Positions 34,059 through 44,742 of a DNA stretch of 64,000 nt are shown in pieces. The number at the start of each line of letters is the position of its first letter. The stretch's first letter is position 1. Both the position numbers and the translations under genes were made by a program. Location of the stretch: assembly GCA_963846315.1 (NCBI GenBank), contig CAWJVM010000008.1:310001-374000 (forward strand). Reading direction: 5' to 3'. Source of the stretch: RPQJ01 sp963846315. Its GTDB lineage: Bacteria > Pseudomonadota > Gammaproteobacteria > Steroidobacterales > Steroidobacteraceae. The notes beneath the pieces are model-generated. The model ran no database searches and was not told where the DNA came from. It saw only the letters and a program-made list of their open reading frames with translations.

Positions 34059-34937
34059 ATGGCAAAGGCGGTGTTGGGCATCATCGGCGGGTCGGGCATT
34101 TACGAACTGCCCGGCATCGAAAGCGTGCGCGAGCAGGCCGTGTCGACACCCTGGGGCGAGCCGTCCGACACGTTGCGCGTCGGGCGTGTCGGCGCGACCG
34201 ACGTCGTGTTCCTGCCGCGACACGGCCGCGGGCATCGCATTCCACCGCACGAGATCAATTACCGCGCCAACGTCGATGCGATGAAGCAGCTCGGCGTGAC
34301 GGACCTGGTGTCGTTTTCGGCCTGCGGCTCGTACAAAGAAAGCCTGAGCCCGGGAACGTTCGTCCTGGTCGATAACTTCGTCGACCGCACCGTGCACCGC
34401 GCCAGCACGTTCTTCGGCACCGGCTGCGTCGCGCATGTGTCGTTCGCCCACCCGGTGGGACCGGCGCTGCAGGACCGCATCGAGCATGCGCTGCAGGCCG
34501 AGGGGATTCCCTGCCAGCGCGGCGGAGTGGCCGTCTGCATGGAGGGCCCGCAGTTCTCGACGCTGCCCGAATCACTGACATACCAGCGTCTCGGCTACGA
34601 CATCATCCACATGACCTCGATGCCCGAAGCCAAGCTCGCGCGCGAAGCCGAGATCACCTATGCGGTGATCGCGATGGTGACTGACTACGACTGCTGGCAC
34701 GAAGTGCACGGCGCCGTCGACGTCGCGAGCCTGCTGCGCGTGATGGCAGAGAACAACGGCAAGGCGCAGCGAGTGTTCGCGCGGCTGGCGCGGGAGTTCC
34801 CGACCGAGCGTGTGCCGTGTCCGGCGGGATCGGACCGCGCGCTCGACGGCGCGATCCTGACGCACCCGGGCGTGCGCGATCCCGCGCTGGTCGCGAAACT
34901 GCAAACGGTCGCGGGTCGCGTGCTGCGGCCCGCCTGA
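34059..34937 (+). CDS. mtnP: S-methyl-5'-thioadenosine phosphorylase
   Basis: The 292-residue enzyme carries the MTAP/PNP signature: GIIGGSGIYELPGIE at the N-terminus (phosphate-binding), LPRHGRGHRIPPHEINYRAN, GVAVCMEGPQFST and MTSMPEAKLAREAEI, plus VTDYDCWH near the C-terminus. It cleaves methylthioadenosine with phosphate to adenine and methylthioribose-1-phosphate, and may accept 5'-deoxyadenosine. I chose the ATG at 34059; one at 34044 is possible. mtnA follows after 11 bp. Length is normal for the family. Confidence 0.92.
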   Translation: MAKAVLGIIGGSGIYELPGIESVREQAVSTPWGEPSDTLRVGRVGATDVVFLPRHGRGHRIPPHEINYRANVDAMKQLGVTDLVSFSACGSYKESLSPGTFVLVDNFVDRTVHRASTFFGTGCVAHVSFAHPVGPALQDRIEHALQAEGIPCQRGGVAVCMEGPQFSTLPESLTYQRLGYDIIHMTSMPEAKLAREAEITYAVIAMVTDYDCWHEVHGAVDVASLLRVMAENNGKAQRVFARLAREFPTERVPCPAGSDRALDGAILTHPGVRDPALVAKLQTVAGRVLRPA

Positions 34938-34948
34938 ACGAATCGCGC

Positions 34949-36046
<1,098 letters not shown>

Positions 36047-36057
36047 GGGCACCAGGC

Positions 36058-36693
36058 ATGCGTGACCATCGCGACGAGATCATTGCCGTGACGCACGCTC
36101 TCGATGACGCGGGCCTGGTGCCGAACAAGTCCGGCAACGTGTCCTGCCGGCTGACGGACGGTTTCGCGATCACGCCTGCCGGCATTCCGTACCGCGAACT
36201 GCTGCCGGCGCACATCGTCACGTTGCCGCTCGATGCGCCGGTGGCTGCCACTGAGACGCGACCTTCATCCGAATGGCGCATGCACGCAGCGATTTATCGC
36301 GCGCGTCCCGACGTGATGGCGGTCGTCCATACGCACAGCCCATGCGCGACGGCGCTCGCCTCGGCAGGTCGCGGCATTCCGCCGTTTCACTACATGATCG
36401 CGTTGGCTGGAGGCGACGTGCGGTGCATGCCCTACGCGACGTTTGGCACGGCCGAACTGGCCGGTTCCGCGGTCCGTGGCCTCGAAGGCCGGCGGGCGTG
36501 CCTGCTCGGCAATCACGGAGTGATGGCGGTCGGCAACACGCTGGCGCGCGCTCATGCCGTGGCCGTCGAAGTCGAGAATCTCGCGGGCGAATACCTCGCG
36601 ATGCTGGCCGCGGGGTTGGTGCCACGGCTGCTCGACGACGCCGAGATTCAGAACGTGATCGCCAGGTTCATCGACTACGGCCGGTTGGGCTGA
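36058..36693 (+). CDS. class II aldolase, probable DHAP-shunt (5-deoxy/5-methylthioribulose-1-P) aldolase
   Basis: The 211-residue protein is of the fuculose-phosphate aldolase type: NKSGNVSCRL (phosphate loop), SSEWRMH with catalytic Glu72, the metal pair HTH (His91, His93) and NHG (His153). The motif LAGGDVRCMPYATFGTAELA and AVEVENLAGEY fit FucA-like enzymes better than the related dehydratase MtnB. After MtnP and MtnA its likely substrate is methylthioribulose-1-phosphate, or 5-deoxyribulose-1-phosphate, split to DHAP and an aldehyde. No mtnB, mtnC or mtnD gene is present here. The 3' end overlaps the convergent small membrane protein gene by 19 bp. Confidence 0.85.
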   Translation: MRDHRDEIIAVTHALDDAGLVPNKSGNVSCRLTDGFAITPAGIPYRELLPAHIVTLPLDAPVAATETRPSSEWRMHAAIYRARPDVMAVVHTHSPCATALASAGRGIPPFHYMIALAGGDVRCMPYATFGTAELAGSAVRGLEGRRACLLGNHGVMAVGNTLARAHAVAVEVENLAGEYLAMLAAGLVPRLLDDAEIQNVIARFIDYGRLG

Positions 36694-36947
36694 GCCGCGC
36701 GGCCCAGGCGCAGCCGGCTGCCAGCGAACTGCCCGCCGAAGTACGCGGCGACGAAGAGCGGCAACATGCTCCAGCGGAACGGCAGTCCGAGTGCGTACCG
36801 CAGCGCAATCACCATCGGCACGGCCGCATGCACGGCCACGAACCATTGCGGCGAAAACTTGCGCACGCCTGCCCGCCAGTAGCCGAACGGCACGTTGATG
36901 ACGAACGTGACGCCGATGGCAATCAGGTAGGCGACGGCGTCGGACAC
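36675..36947 (-). CDS. small integral membrane protein, unknown function
   Basis: The 90-residue product starts at GTG 36947 and has three hydrophobic segments (AVAYLIAIGVTFVINVPFGY, VAVHAAVPMVIALRYALG, LPLFVAAYFGGQFAG). The C-terminal tail is basic. I do not recognise it beyond a hypothetical membrane protein. It lies 10 bp after the YqhA-type gene and may be co-transcribed with it. Confidence 0.6.
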   Translation of the reverse strand: MSDAVAYLIAIGVTFVINVPFGYWRAGVRKFSPQWFVAVHAAVPMVIALRYALGLPFRWSMLPLFVAAYFGGQFAGSRLRLGRAAQPNRP

Positions 36948-36957
36948 GCGCGAGCGC

Positions 36958-37587
36958 TCAGTGGGCCTTGCGTGACGCGTTGACGCCCAGCGACATGATG
37001 CGGTCGGTCCAGGCGATGCCGAGTGCGGAAAGAATGAACACGGAATGGATGATGGTCTGCCACAAGACGCCTGCCGCCGTGACCTGCGTGCAGCCTTTGC
37101 CGATCGACCCGGCCGCGGTCAATGCCTGGGCGGCCACGATGGCGTCCGGGGTTCCGCACAATGGCAGGCCACCGATCATGCCGACTTCGATGAAGGTCTT
37201 CAGCAGGTGGATCGAGCTGATGCCGATGATCGCCATGGCGAGCTTCACTTTCAGCACGCTCGCGTTGACGTGGCTGAGCCACTCGGGCTGGTCGGGGTGG
37301 CCTTCCAGGTCGAGGCGTGACACGAAAGTCTCGTACCCGCCCACGATCACCATGACCAGCAGGTTCGAGATCATCACCACGTCGATCAGGCCGAGCACCA
37401 TCAGCATGATCGACTGCTCGGTCAGCGTCGGCGCCGCGTGGATCAGGTGCCACAGTTCCTTCAGGAACAGGAACACGTAGACGCCCTGCGCGACAATGAG
37501 GCCCAGGTACAGCGGCAGCTGCAGCCAGCGTGAGCTGAAGATCAGGGCGGGCAGCGGCCCCAGCGGTTTGCGTTCGGCAGTGCTCAT
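36958..37587 (-). CDS. YqhA/UPF0114 family membrane protein
   Basis: The 209-residue protein has about four membrane helices and the family segments SSRWLQLPLYLGLIVAQGVY, LIDVVMISNLLVMVIVGGYE and AIIGISSIHLLKTFIEVG, all typical of UPF0114 proteins. A stretch with two cysteines (PLCG and GKGCTQ) interrupts the last helices. The molecular function is not known; the family is found in the inner membrane of many proteobacteria. Confidence 0.8.
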   Translation of the reverse strand: MSTAERKPLGPLPALIFSSRWLQLPLYLGLIVAQGVYVFLFLKELWHLIHAAPTLTEQSIMLMVLGLIDVVMISNLLVMVIVGGYETFVSRLDLEGHPDQPEWLSHVNASVLKVKLAMAIIGISSIHLLKTFIEVGMIGGLPLCGTPDAIVAAQALTAAGSIGKGCTQVTAAGVLWQTIIHSVFILSALGIAWTDRIMSLGVNASRKAH

Positions 37588-37734
37588 GGATGGTGCGGTG
37601 CGGTGGCGGAAAGGCCCGCAAGAGTAGGCGGCGGCAGCCTTCCTGCCAAGCCCGATCCGGCCAATCGGCCCGATGCGGATACTGCAGCAGCGTGTGCCAA
37701 AGCGCGGACGGCAGGCGGTGACTGGACGACTGAC

Positions 37735-39792
37735 TTACAGCCGCAGTTCCAGCGTCAGGACGAGGCCGCGTCCTGGCGCGTCGAGACCGGACCCGAATTC
37801 GCGGTAACGTCGATCGCCGAGGTTGCCGTACTGCAGCGAGGTGAAGACGTGCGCGCTGGCTTCCCAGGCCGCGCGGACGTTCCAGGTCGTCCAGCCCGGC
37901 GTGCCGCCCGGTCGAATCCGTGGATCGATCTCGTCGCGCGGACTGTACCGAGCCTGTCGGTCGGCGAAGTTCAGCCAGCCGTCCACGGTCCAGCGCGTCG
38001 CCGGTCGCCACGTGATGCCGGCGCTGCCATTGAGCGGAGGAATGCGGTCGGCGGGGTAGTCATTGCCCTCGAACGTCTCCTCGCCATGCGTCCACGTCAG
38101 CTGCGCGCGCCATTCGACGGTGTCCGAGACACTGTGATGCACCGCGAACTCGGCGCCGTAGAGCACCAGGCTGGCTGCGTTGCGGCTCTGCACGACCAGG
38201 CGTCCCGAGTCAGTCACGTCACCGGTCAGCACGCTCGTGATCTTGTCGCGATACCGCGAGTAATAGCCGATGAGCTCGCCTTCAAGCCGATCGTTCATGA
38301 CCTTCCAGCCGGCATCGAAGGTCGTCACGTGTTCCGGTTCGAGGTCCGGGTTCGGGACGTTGAAGCGGTTGCCGGGGCGGTCGCCAAACGTACCCAGGTC
38401 GAACACGTTCGGTGCGCGAAAACCTTGGCCGAGATTCGCGACGAACCGGACGCTCTCCGTCAGTTCGTACGCGAGGCCGAGGTTGCCGGTAAGCCCGTCG
38501 TCCGTGACGCGGGTGGCCGAAAAGTCGCCGCTCGCAGGCAAGCGCGTGCGGCTCGTGCTCCAGCGCAGGCCCGCGAGGACGTCGAGCCGCTCGCCAGTGG
38601 ACCAGTCGTCGGCAGCAAACACTCCCGCCTGTGTCATCGTGGACCCGTCTGGAAAGCGCGGCGCACGCACGCTCGTCGCGCCGGTGGCGATGCTGGTGCG
38701 CGTTCGCGTCGAATCGACGACGTCGTCGTACACATCGATGCCGTAGGTCAGTTGATGGTGTTCATTGACTGCCTTGCTGGCAAGGAAGGACAACCCGCGG
38801 CTCGTATCCACGTTGCTTTCGCGATCTTCGTTGCTCGAGCCGAAGTCCCGGTAGCGGCGACCGTCCTCGATCGTCTGCTGGCCCACCTGGGCCTCGGCGC
38901 TGTCCCAGGCGAAGTTCGGGCGGCTGCCGCGCCAGCGCAGCTGCACGAAATCGCGACGCTGCGGCTCGAACCAGTACACGGCCGAATTCGGTTGGGTTTG
39001 GCCGTAGCCGGGCGTGAGTTCGTCGTACCGCGGGGTACGCGGCTGCTCGGAGTATTGCGCCGAGACGGTCAATTCGTTGCCGGCCGCGACCAGCGCGCGG
39101 ACCCTGGCGTCGGCCGCGCGTGCGGTGAATCCCGTGTACGGCAGCTCCTCCCCGCCACCGACGCGACGTTCGTTCACGTCCTGGTAGGTCGCGCCGCCGC
39201 TCACGACGAGACGCTCGTGGCCAAATGCGCTTTCGACCCGGGACAGCGTCGAGTCGTCGGCACTGCCGATCATCGAGCGCAACAGGCCGCGGATCTGCCA
39301 CTCGCTGCCTTCGAAGCGGGGCTCCCACGTCAGCATCTGCAGGACGCCGCCCATGGCGTCGCTGCCGTACAGCGCCGACATGGGTCCGCGGACGGCCTCG
39401 ATGCGGGCGAGCGACTGGCTGTCGACCAGGGCGACGTACTGGTTCGGGGCGTTGCGGAAGATGGCGTCGTTCAATCGAAAGCCATCGACGACATGCAGCA
39501 GCTCGGACCCCTTCAGGCCGCGCAGGATCACGATGCCCTGGCCGGGTGTCGTCTGCTGCACGTAGGCGCCGACCCGGCCGCGCAGCGCTTCCATCACCGT
39601 CTGCGGCGCCGCGGCCCTGATCTCGTCCCGGCTGATGACGTCGGTCGCGACCGGCACGTCGAACGCGGACTCGGCCCGCCGTGTCGCGGTGACCTGGACT
39701 GTCTCCAGTGCTGCCGTGGCGTGCGCAGGCACCACCGACGACAGGCAGCCAGCCAACGATGCAGCGAGCAGGTTGAGGCGACCGTCCGTCAT
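37735..39792 (-). CDS. TonB-dependent outer membrane receptor
   Basis: The 685-residue receptor has a signal peptide, a TonB box (ETVQVTATR), a plug domain (QTVMEALRGRVGAYVQQ, IVILRGLKGSELLHVVDG, the family box LARIEAVRGPMSALYGSDAMGGV) and a 22-strand barrel ending LVLTLELRL. Motifs such as GFRAPNVFDL and NPDLEPEHVTTFDAG match the BtuB/hemoglobin-receptor type. It would import a vitamin, heme or siderophore with TonB energy. I looked for a B12 riboswitch in the 150 bp upstream and did not see one. The ligand is therefore open. Confidence 0.88.
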   Translation of the reverse strand: MTDGRLNLLAASLAGCLSSVVPAHATAALETVQVTATRRAESAFDVPVATDVISRDEIRAAAPQTVMEALRGRVGAYVQQTTPGQGIVILRGLKGSELLHVVDGFRLNDAIFRNAPNQYVALVDSQSLARIEAVRGPMSALYGSDAMGGVLQMLTWEPRFEGSEWQIRGLLRSMIGSADDSTLSRVESAFGHERLVVSGGATYQDVNERRVGGGEELPYTGFTARAADARVRALVAAGNELTVSAQYSEQPRTPRYDELTPGYGQTQPNSAVYWFEPQRRDFVQLRWRGSRPNFAWDSAEAQVGQQTIEDGRRYRDFGSSNEDRESNVDTSRGLSFLASKAVNEHHQLTYGIDVYDDVVDSTRTRTSIATGATSVRAPRFPDGSTMTQAGVFAADDWSTGERLDVLAGLRWSTSRTRLPASGDFSATRVTDDGLTGNLGLAYELTESVRFVANLGQGFRAPNVFDLGTFGDRPGNRFNVPNPDLEPEHVTTFDAGWKVMNDRLEGELIGYYSRYRDKITSVLTGDVTDSGRLVVQSRNAASLVLYGAEFAVHHSVSDTVEWRAQLTWTHGEETFEGNDYPADRIPPLNGSAGITWRPATRWTVDGWLNFADRQARYSPRDEIDPRIRPGGTPGWTTWNVRAAWEASAHVFTSLQYGNLGDRRYREFGSGLDAPGRGLVLTLELRL

Positions 39793-39946
39793 TCGAACTA
39801 CAGCACACCCGGGGCCGGCATCATATCTTGGCGCCGGTGCAGGGGGCGGGCCAGCAGCCGTGACTGCGGCGAGGGCAAGCCGTTGCTACCCCGGTCCGCT
39901 AGAATGCCGGGCAGGCTGCAACGGGCAGCCGCGACGGGGCCTGCCC

Positions 39947-41011
39947 TTGAAGACCGCCCAGGATATTTACCGCGACCTGCAATCGAGCCTCGGGGACGTC
40001 CTGCCGGACGCCGAGCTCTTCATCAAGGCGGAGGTCGCTGCCGAAGTGCTCCGTCTCAAGGTGGAGCGCGACGCCGTGATCCTCGGGCACAACTACATGG
40101 AACCTGCGCTGTTCCACACCGTGCCCGATTTCCAGGGCGACTCGCTCGAACTCAGTCGCCGCGCCGCCGAGACCGACAAGTCGGTCATCGTTTTCTGCGG
40201 CGTGCGCTTCATGGCCGAGACCGCGAAGATCCTCAACCCGAGCAAGACCGTGCTGCTGCCGACGGAGAAGGGCGGCTGCTCGCTGGCGGAGAGCATCACG
40301 GCGGCCGACGTCCGTGCCTTGCGCGAGGCCTATCCGGGCGTGCCGATCGTCACCTATATCAATACCTACGCGGACGTGAAGGCCGAGTGCGACATCTGCT
40401 GCACTTCGAGCAACGCCGCCGCAGTCGTCGAATCACTCAAGTCCGACACGGTCATCTTCCTGCCCGACGAGTTCCTCGCCCGCAACGTCGCGCGCGAGAC
40501 GGGTCGCCACGTCATCGTGCCGTCGGTCCTGCGCAAGGGCATGGCCGCGGCGAACGGCGGCGATACGATCGTCGAGCACACGATGGTGGCGTGGAAGGGC
40601 CGCTGCGAAGTGCACGAACTGTTCACACCCGAAGACGTCGACGTCGTCCGCCAGCAGTACCCCGACGTGATGATCCTGGCGCATCCCGAATGCAGCCCGG
40701 AAGTCACCGCCAAGGCGGATTTTTCGGGCAGCACGACGGCGATGATCCGGGCCGTCGAGCGCTCGAAGGCGAAGCGCTTCCTGCTGCTCACGGAATGCTC
40801 GATGGGCGACAACATCGTCGCCGCCAACCCGGGCAAGGAAATGCTGCGCCTCTGCAGCCACCGCTGCCCGCACATGCACGAGATCACGCTCGAGCAGACG
40901 CGCGATTCGCTGAAGTTCATGCGCTGGGAAGTCGACGTGCCTGAACACATCCGGGTGCGCGCACTGCGCGCCGTCGAACGCATGCTGGCCGTCGGGCCGA
41001 AAATCGATTGA
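39947..41011 (+). CDS. nadA: quinolinate synthase A
   Basis: The 354-residue enzyme contains the quinolinate synthase landmarks: ILGHNYMEPALFHTVPDF (near the substrate), GDSLELSRRAAE and the three [4Fe-4S] cysteines in KGGCSLAES (Cys111), AHPECSPE (Cys249) and SHRCPHM (Cys307). I take the TTG at 39947 as start because it sets the family N-terminus. It condenses iminoaspartate with DHAP to quinolinate, using iminoaspartate from NadB. The nadB gene overlaps by 4 bp, so the pair is coupled. A much longer open frame across this region in another phase is a high-GC shadow. Confidence 0.93.
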   Translation: MKTAQDIYRDLQSSLGDVLPDAELFIKAEVAAEVLRLKVERDAVILGHNYMEPALFHTVPDFQGDSLELSRRAAETDKSVIVFCGVRFMAETAKILNPSKTVLLPTEKGGCSLAESITAADVRALREAYPGVPIVTYINTYADVKAECDICCTSSNAAAVVESLKSDTVIFLPDEFLARNVARETGRHVIVPSVLRKGMAAANGGDTIVEHTMVAWKGRCEVHELFTPEDVDVVRQQYPDVMILAHPECSPEVTAKADFSGSTTAMIRAVERSKAKRFLLLTECSMGDNIVAANPGKEMLRLCSHRCPHMHEITLEQTRDSLKFMRWEVDVPEHIRVRALRAVERMLAVGPKID

Positions 41012-42576
41012 CCGAGGTCATCCGCAGCGACGTGCTGATCATCGGCTGCGGCATCGCCGGCGGCACGGCGGCACTCGAGCTCGCGGAGTCGGGTCTCGAT
41101 GTCGCCGTGATCACCCGTGCCGACCGCGCCGGTGAGTCGAATACCTACTGGGCGCAGGGCGGCATCATCTTCCGTGGTGAGAACGATTCCCCCGAATCAC
41201 TGGCGCAGGACATCATTCATGCCGGTGCCGGCCTTTGCCACGAGCAGGCGGTTCGCACGCTCGCCGGGGAGGGCCCGCCGCTCGTCCAGTCGATCCTGAT
41301 CGACAAGCTCGGCGTGCCTTTCGATCGCGCGCCCGACGGCCACCTCTCGCTGGGCCGGGAAGGCGGGCACTCGATTGCCCGCATCGTGCACGCCACCGAT
41401 GCCACCGGCCGCGCCATCGAGGACAAGCTCATCGAGGCGCTACGCGCGCATTCGCGCGTTCGCCTGTTCACGCATCACACCGCCGTCGACCTGCTGACGC
41501 CTGCGCACCATGGCCGTGATCGCCGTGCCGTGTACGATCCGCTGTCGTGTGTCGGCGCTTACGTTTTCGACCAGCGCACCGGCAGGATCGAGCGTTGCTT
41601 CGCCCGCGCCACCGTGCTGGCCACCGGCGGTCTCGGCCAGATTTTCCTGCGCACGACGAATCCCGCCGGCTCGCGTGGCGACGGGCTCGCGATGGCATAC
41701 CGCGCCGGCGCGCGCGTCATCAACTCCGAATACGTCCAGTTCCATCCGACGGCGTTCTATCACCGCAATGCACCCTGCTTCCTGATCACGGAAGCGGTGC
41801 GCGGCGCGGGGGCGCGCCTGGTCGATGAGAAGCGGCAGCCGTTCATGGACCGCTACGACGCGAAGTGGAAGGACCTGGCGCCGCGCGACGTCGTCGCACG
41901 CAGCATCCATGCCGAAATGCTGCGACAGGGCGTCCCCAACGTCTACCTGGATGTCGCCAGCTACGTTCCGGCCGAGCGCATCCGTGCCGAGTTCCCCGAG
42001 ATGTACCGCAGCTGTCTCGAGTACGGCATCGACATCACGCGGGACCCGCTGCCGGTGGTGCCGGCCGCGCATTATTCGTGTGGCGGCGTCTGGGTCGACC
42101 TCGATGGCGCGACGACGGTCGAACGGCTGTACGCCGTTGGCGAGGTGGCGTGCTCGGGACTGCACGGAGCCAACCGGCTCGCGAGCACGTCGCTGCTCGA
42201 GGGCCTGGTCTGGGGCCATCGCTCGGCACAGCGCATCGTGGGTCAGCTGGCCGCGAGCAACGGCGCGCCCTTCGACGACATTCCACCCTGGCAGGATACC
42301 GGCACGGAAGCGCCCGATCCGGCGCTCATCGCGCAGGACATGAGCTCGCTGCGGCACATCATGTGGAATTACGTGGGACTGGTCCGAACCACGCGCCGGT
42401 TGCTGCGCGCGATCGAGGCCCTGCGCAACCTCGAAGTCGAGGTCGAGCGCTTCTACCGCGCGGCCGCGATGACCGACGACTTGATCGGCCTGCGCAACGC
42501 CGTGCGCGTGGCCCTCATCGTGACGCTGGCGGCATGGGCGAACCCCGAGAGTCGCGGCTGCCACTATCGCGAATGA
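41008..42576 (+). CDS. nadB: L-aspartate oxidase
   Basis: The 522-residue flavoprotein starts with the FAD fold (VLIIGCGIAGGTAALELAE), has NTYWAQGGI, ATGGLGQIFLRTTNP and the closing flavin motif ACSGLHGANRLASTSLLEG, all standard for NadB and distinguishing it from succinate dehydrogenase. It oxidises aspartate to iminoaspartate for NadA. The TTG start overlaps the nadA stop (TTGA). The C-terminal helical bundle (LRHIMWNYVGLVRTTRRLLRAIE) is complete. Confidence 0.93.
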   Translation: MTEVIRSDVLIIGCGIAGGTAALELAESGLDVAVITRADRAGESNTYWAQGGIIFRGENDSPESLAQDIIHAGAGLCHEQAVRTLAGEGPPLVQSILIDKLGVPFDRAPDGHLSLGREGGHSIARIVHATDATGRAIEDKLIEALRAHSRVRLFTHHTAVDLLTPAHHGRDRRAVYDPLSCVGAYVFDQRTGRIERCFARATVLATGGLGQIFLRTTNPAGSRGDGLAMAYRAGARVINSEYVQFHPTAFYHRNAPCFLITEAVRGAGARLVDEKRQPFMDRYDAKWKDLAPRDVVARSIHAEMLRQGVPNVYLDVASYVPAERIRAEFPEMYRSCLEYGIDITRDPLPVVPAAHYSCGGVWVDLDGATTVERLYAVGEVACSGLHGANRLASTSLLEGLVWGHRSAQRIVGQLAASNGAPFDDIPPWQDTGTEAPDPALIAQDMSSLRHIMWNYVGLVRTTRRLLRAIEALRNLEVEVERFYRAAAMTDDLIGLRNAVRVALIVTLAAWANPESRGCHYRE

Positions 42577-42601
42577 GGGTGCAGCGAGTCGTGCCGCCGC
42601 G

Positions 42602-44155
42602 TCAGATCCGATCGGTTGCCCGGATGAAGCCGACGAGATCGTCGCGGAATTTCTGCATCGAAGGCTCGTGCACGTACATCATGTGACCCGCGTCGTAATG
42701 CTCGACCTGGATGCGCTTGCGCGCCTCCGGTGTGATGCGCAGGTGCTCCAGGTCCATCTTGGTCGCGAGGTGCGGCGTCGCCAGGTCGTACCAGCCTTGT
42801 TGCACCAGCACGTGCAGTCCCGGATTCATCGTCATCGCGAGCGCGAGATCGGGCACGGTCGTCGGCACCGGCGACATCCAGCCGCCGTGGCCAGGCGTCT
42901 TGTGCTTCCAGCTCCAGTCGATCTCGAACGCCGAGACCATGTATTCCTCGTCGCGGCCGAACTTGAGCTCGTCGTGCAGGTAGCCGAGGAACGCTGACGT
43001 GTATGCCGGTCCCACCGATGGGAAGAACGGGTCGTAGTCCATGTCTTCAGCGAGCGGATTGAGCGAGGGGCCGATGAAGCGTGAGTCGATGCGACCCGCG
43101 ATGAGGCGGTTGGTGCGCTGCAGTTCCTGCAGGAACTGCGGGTGGCTCACGCGCAAGTCGGCGCGCTCCCAGAATTCGGGCGTCGTGCCGGTGTAGCGGG
43201 CCAGCTTAGCTGCCACCGCTTTCTTTTCGTCCGCCGGAATCACAAAGCCTTTTTCGAGTGCCGCCGCGTATTCGGTGCGCGCGAACTGCTCGACCTCCGC
43301 CGCGTACTCCTGCACCGTGGCGGGCTTGTTCGGGACGAGTCCGTGGTACCAGGCCGTGGTCGCGAGCGTCGGCAGGTAGGTGACGTGGCCGAGATCCATC
43401 CCTTCGCCGTCGATGCCCGTGGCGGCGTTCAGGAACGGTGAGACGAGCACGAGCCCGTTCAGGTTCATGCCCATGTTCGCCTGCAGGTAGTACGCGAGGC
43501 CCGCGCCCCGCATGCCGCCATAGCTTTCGCCGAGCACGTACTTGGGCGAACCCCAGCGGCCGTTCTCCGACACGTAGCGCTTGATGAACTGCGCGACTGA
43601 CTTCAGGTCTTCATCGACGCCGTGAAAATCGGTCGGCTTGGCGTCACCGAGCGGTTTGCTGAAGCCGGTGCCCACCGGGTCGATCATCACGATGTCGGTG
43701 ACGTCGAGCGGGGAGAACGCGTTGTCGACGAGCTGCGACGGCGGCGGCGGCGCATAGCCGCCGTCGTTCACGACCACGCGACGCGGGCCCATGATGCCCA
43801 TGTGCAGCCAGATCGAAGACGAACCCGGGCCGCCATTGAAGGCGAACGTCACCGGCCGCTGTGACGGGGTCTTCACGCCGTCGGCCGTGTACGCCGTGTA
43901 GCCAAAACGTGCGATCGGCTTGTCCTGTGGATCCTTGAGGATGTACCAGCCGGTGGTCGCGGTGTACTTGACCACCTTGCCGTCGATCGTGACCTGGTGC
44001 CGGGTCACCGAAGAGGCCGGCACGGCTTCCTTGGCATCCGTGTCTGGCTTGGCTTTTTCCGCAGGGTCGGTCGCTGCTTCGTCCTTGCTCCACGTTGTCA
44101 CCGGCATGACGGACAGCAAGGCCGCCAGTGCCAGGGTAGCGATCAAACCACGCAT
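42602..44155 (-). CDS. secreted S10-family serine carboxypeptidase
   Basis: The ATG at 44155 has GGAG 7 nt upstream. The 517-residue precursor has a signal peptide. The catalytic triad is visible as GESYGG, the Asp in WYDLATP and the His in YDAGHMMY. The oxyanion segment FAFNGGPGSSSIW is diagnostic for serine carboxypeptidase-like proteins, as is DPVGTGFS. It would remove C-terminal residues from peptides in the periplasm or outside. It is separated from the MAPEG gene by 122 bp. Confidence 0.9.
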   Translation of the reverse strand: MRGLIATLALAALLSVMPVTTWSKDEAATDPAEKAKPDTDAKEAVPASSVTRHQVTIDGKVVKYTATTGWYILKDPQDKPIARFGYTAYTADGVKTPSQRPVTFAFNGGPGSSSIWLHMGIMGPRRVVVNDGGYAPPPPSQLVDNAFSPLDVTDIVMIDPVGTGFSKPLGDAKPTDFHGVDEDLKSVAQFIKRYVSENGRWGSPKYVLGESYGGMRGAGLAYYLQANMGMNLNGLVLVSPFLNAATGIDGEGMDLGHVTYLPTLATTAWYHGLVPNKPATVQEYAAEVEQFARTEYAAALEKGFVIPADEKKAVAAKLARYTGTTPEFWERADLRVSHPQFLQELQRTNRLIAGRIDSRFIGPSLNPLAEDMDYDPFFPSVGPAYTSAFLGYLHDELKFGRDEEYMVSAFEIDWSWKHKTPGHGGWMSPVPTTVPDLALAMTMNPGLHVLVQQGWYDLATPHLATKMDLEHLRITPEARKRIQVEHYDAGHMMYVHEPSMQKFRDDLVGFIRATDRI

Positions 44156-44277
44156 CAGGAGTCTCCAGGAAACGAGCCGGCGCGTAGCTGAACCCAACGG
44201 CCGTGCATTTGCAATTAGTGGATCGTGCGCGACTTGCGCGGCGCCCGTGTGCCTTGCGGCTGCTGACTGCGCACCAG

Positions 44278-44706
44278 TCAGCCGAGGATGCGAATCAACT
44301 CCCGCACCGTGAGGCAGACGAGCAGCAGCGACCCGAACGCAAAAATTGCAAAACGCACGACCACCCTGTTGATCGTCGACTGCACGATGGAGTGCACGAT
44401 CCGGCTGCCAACGTAAGCCCAGGCTAAATTCAGGGTTGCTGCGGCGATGCCCCCGGTCAACACGATGAAGAACATCAGCGCGTAGAAGATCGTGGGCTGC
44501 TCGTGCAGGTGGTTGTAGTTGTCGGCGACGGACCGGGCGCGTTCCGGCATGCGGTGGGCGTAGGTGCCCGGGTGTGCCGCTTCCTGCGGATCGATTCCCG
44601 CTCGTTTCATGGCCGGGATACGCGTCGCGTAGAGCGCGACCCACATGACGAGTGTCCAGGCCACGAGCGCCAGTACAGGCAGCAGGAATTCAGCGGTAGT
44701 CGGCAT
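44278..44706 (-). CDS. MAPEG family membrane protein
   Basis: The 142-residue protein has four hydrophobic helices and the family core ARSVADNYNHLHEQPTIFYALMFF, which matches bacterial MAPEG proteins (glutathione S-transferase/prostaglandin E synthase-like). The role in bacteria is uncertain, possibly glutathione-dependent detoxification in the inner membrane. It lies 36 bp after the reductase gene on the same strand. Confidence 0.8.
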   Translation of the reverse strand: MPTTAEFLLPVLALVAWTLVMWVALYATRIPAMKRAGIDPQEAAHPGTYAHRMPERARSVADNYNHLHEQPTIFYALMFFIVLTGGIAAATLNLAWAYVGSRIVHSIVQSTINRVVVRFAIFAFGSLLLVCLTVRELIRILG

Positions 44707-44742
44707 CGGTCATCCCCTTCGCGTAGCGGTGGTAGCGCGGTG

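Noticed and set aside
36058..36693. MtnB methylthioribulose-1-phosphate dehydratase
   Set aside because: The motif pattern (SSEWRMH, FGTAELA, AVEVENLAGEY) is of the FucA aldolase type, and no mtnC or mtnD is adjacent.
39793..39946. Cobalamin riboswitch upstream of the TonB receptor
   Set aside because: I looked for the B12-box core on the minus strand and did not find it; the receptor type alone is not enough.
37603..40944. A plus-strand open frame of over 1100 codons across the TonB receptor and into nadA
   Set aside because: It runs antisense to a well-supported receptor and out of phase with nadA, with Arg/Pro/Ala-rich composition and no domain. It is a high-GC shadow frame.
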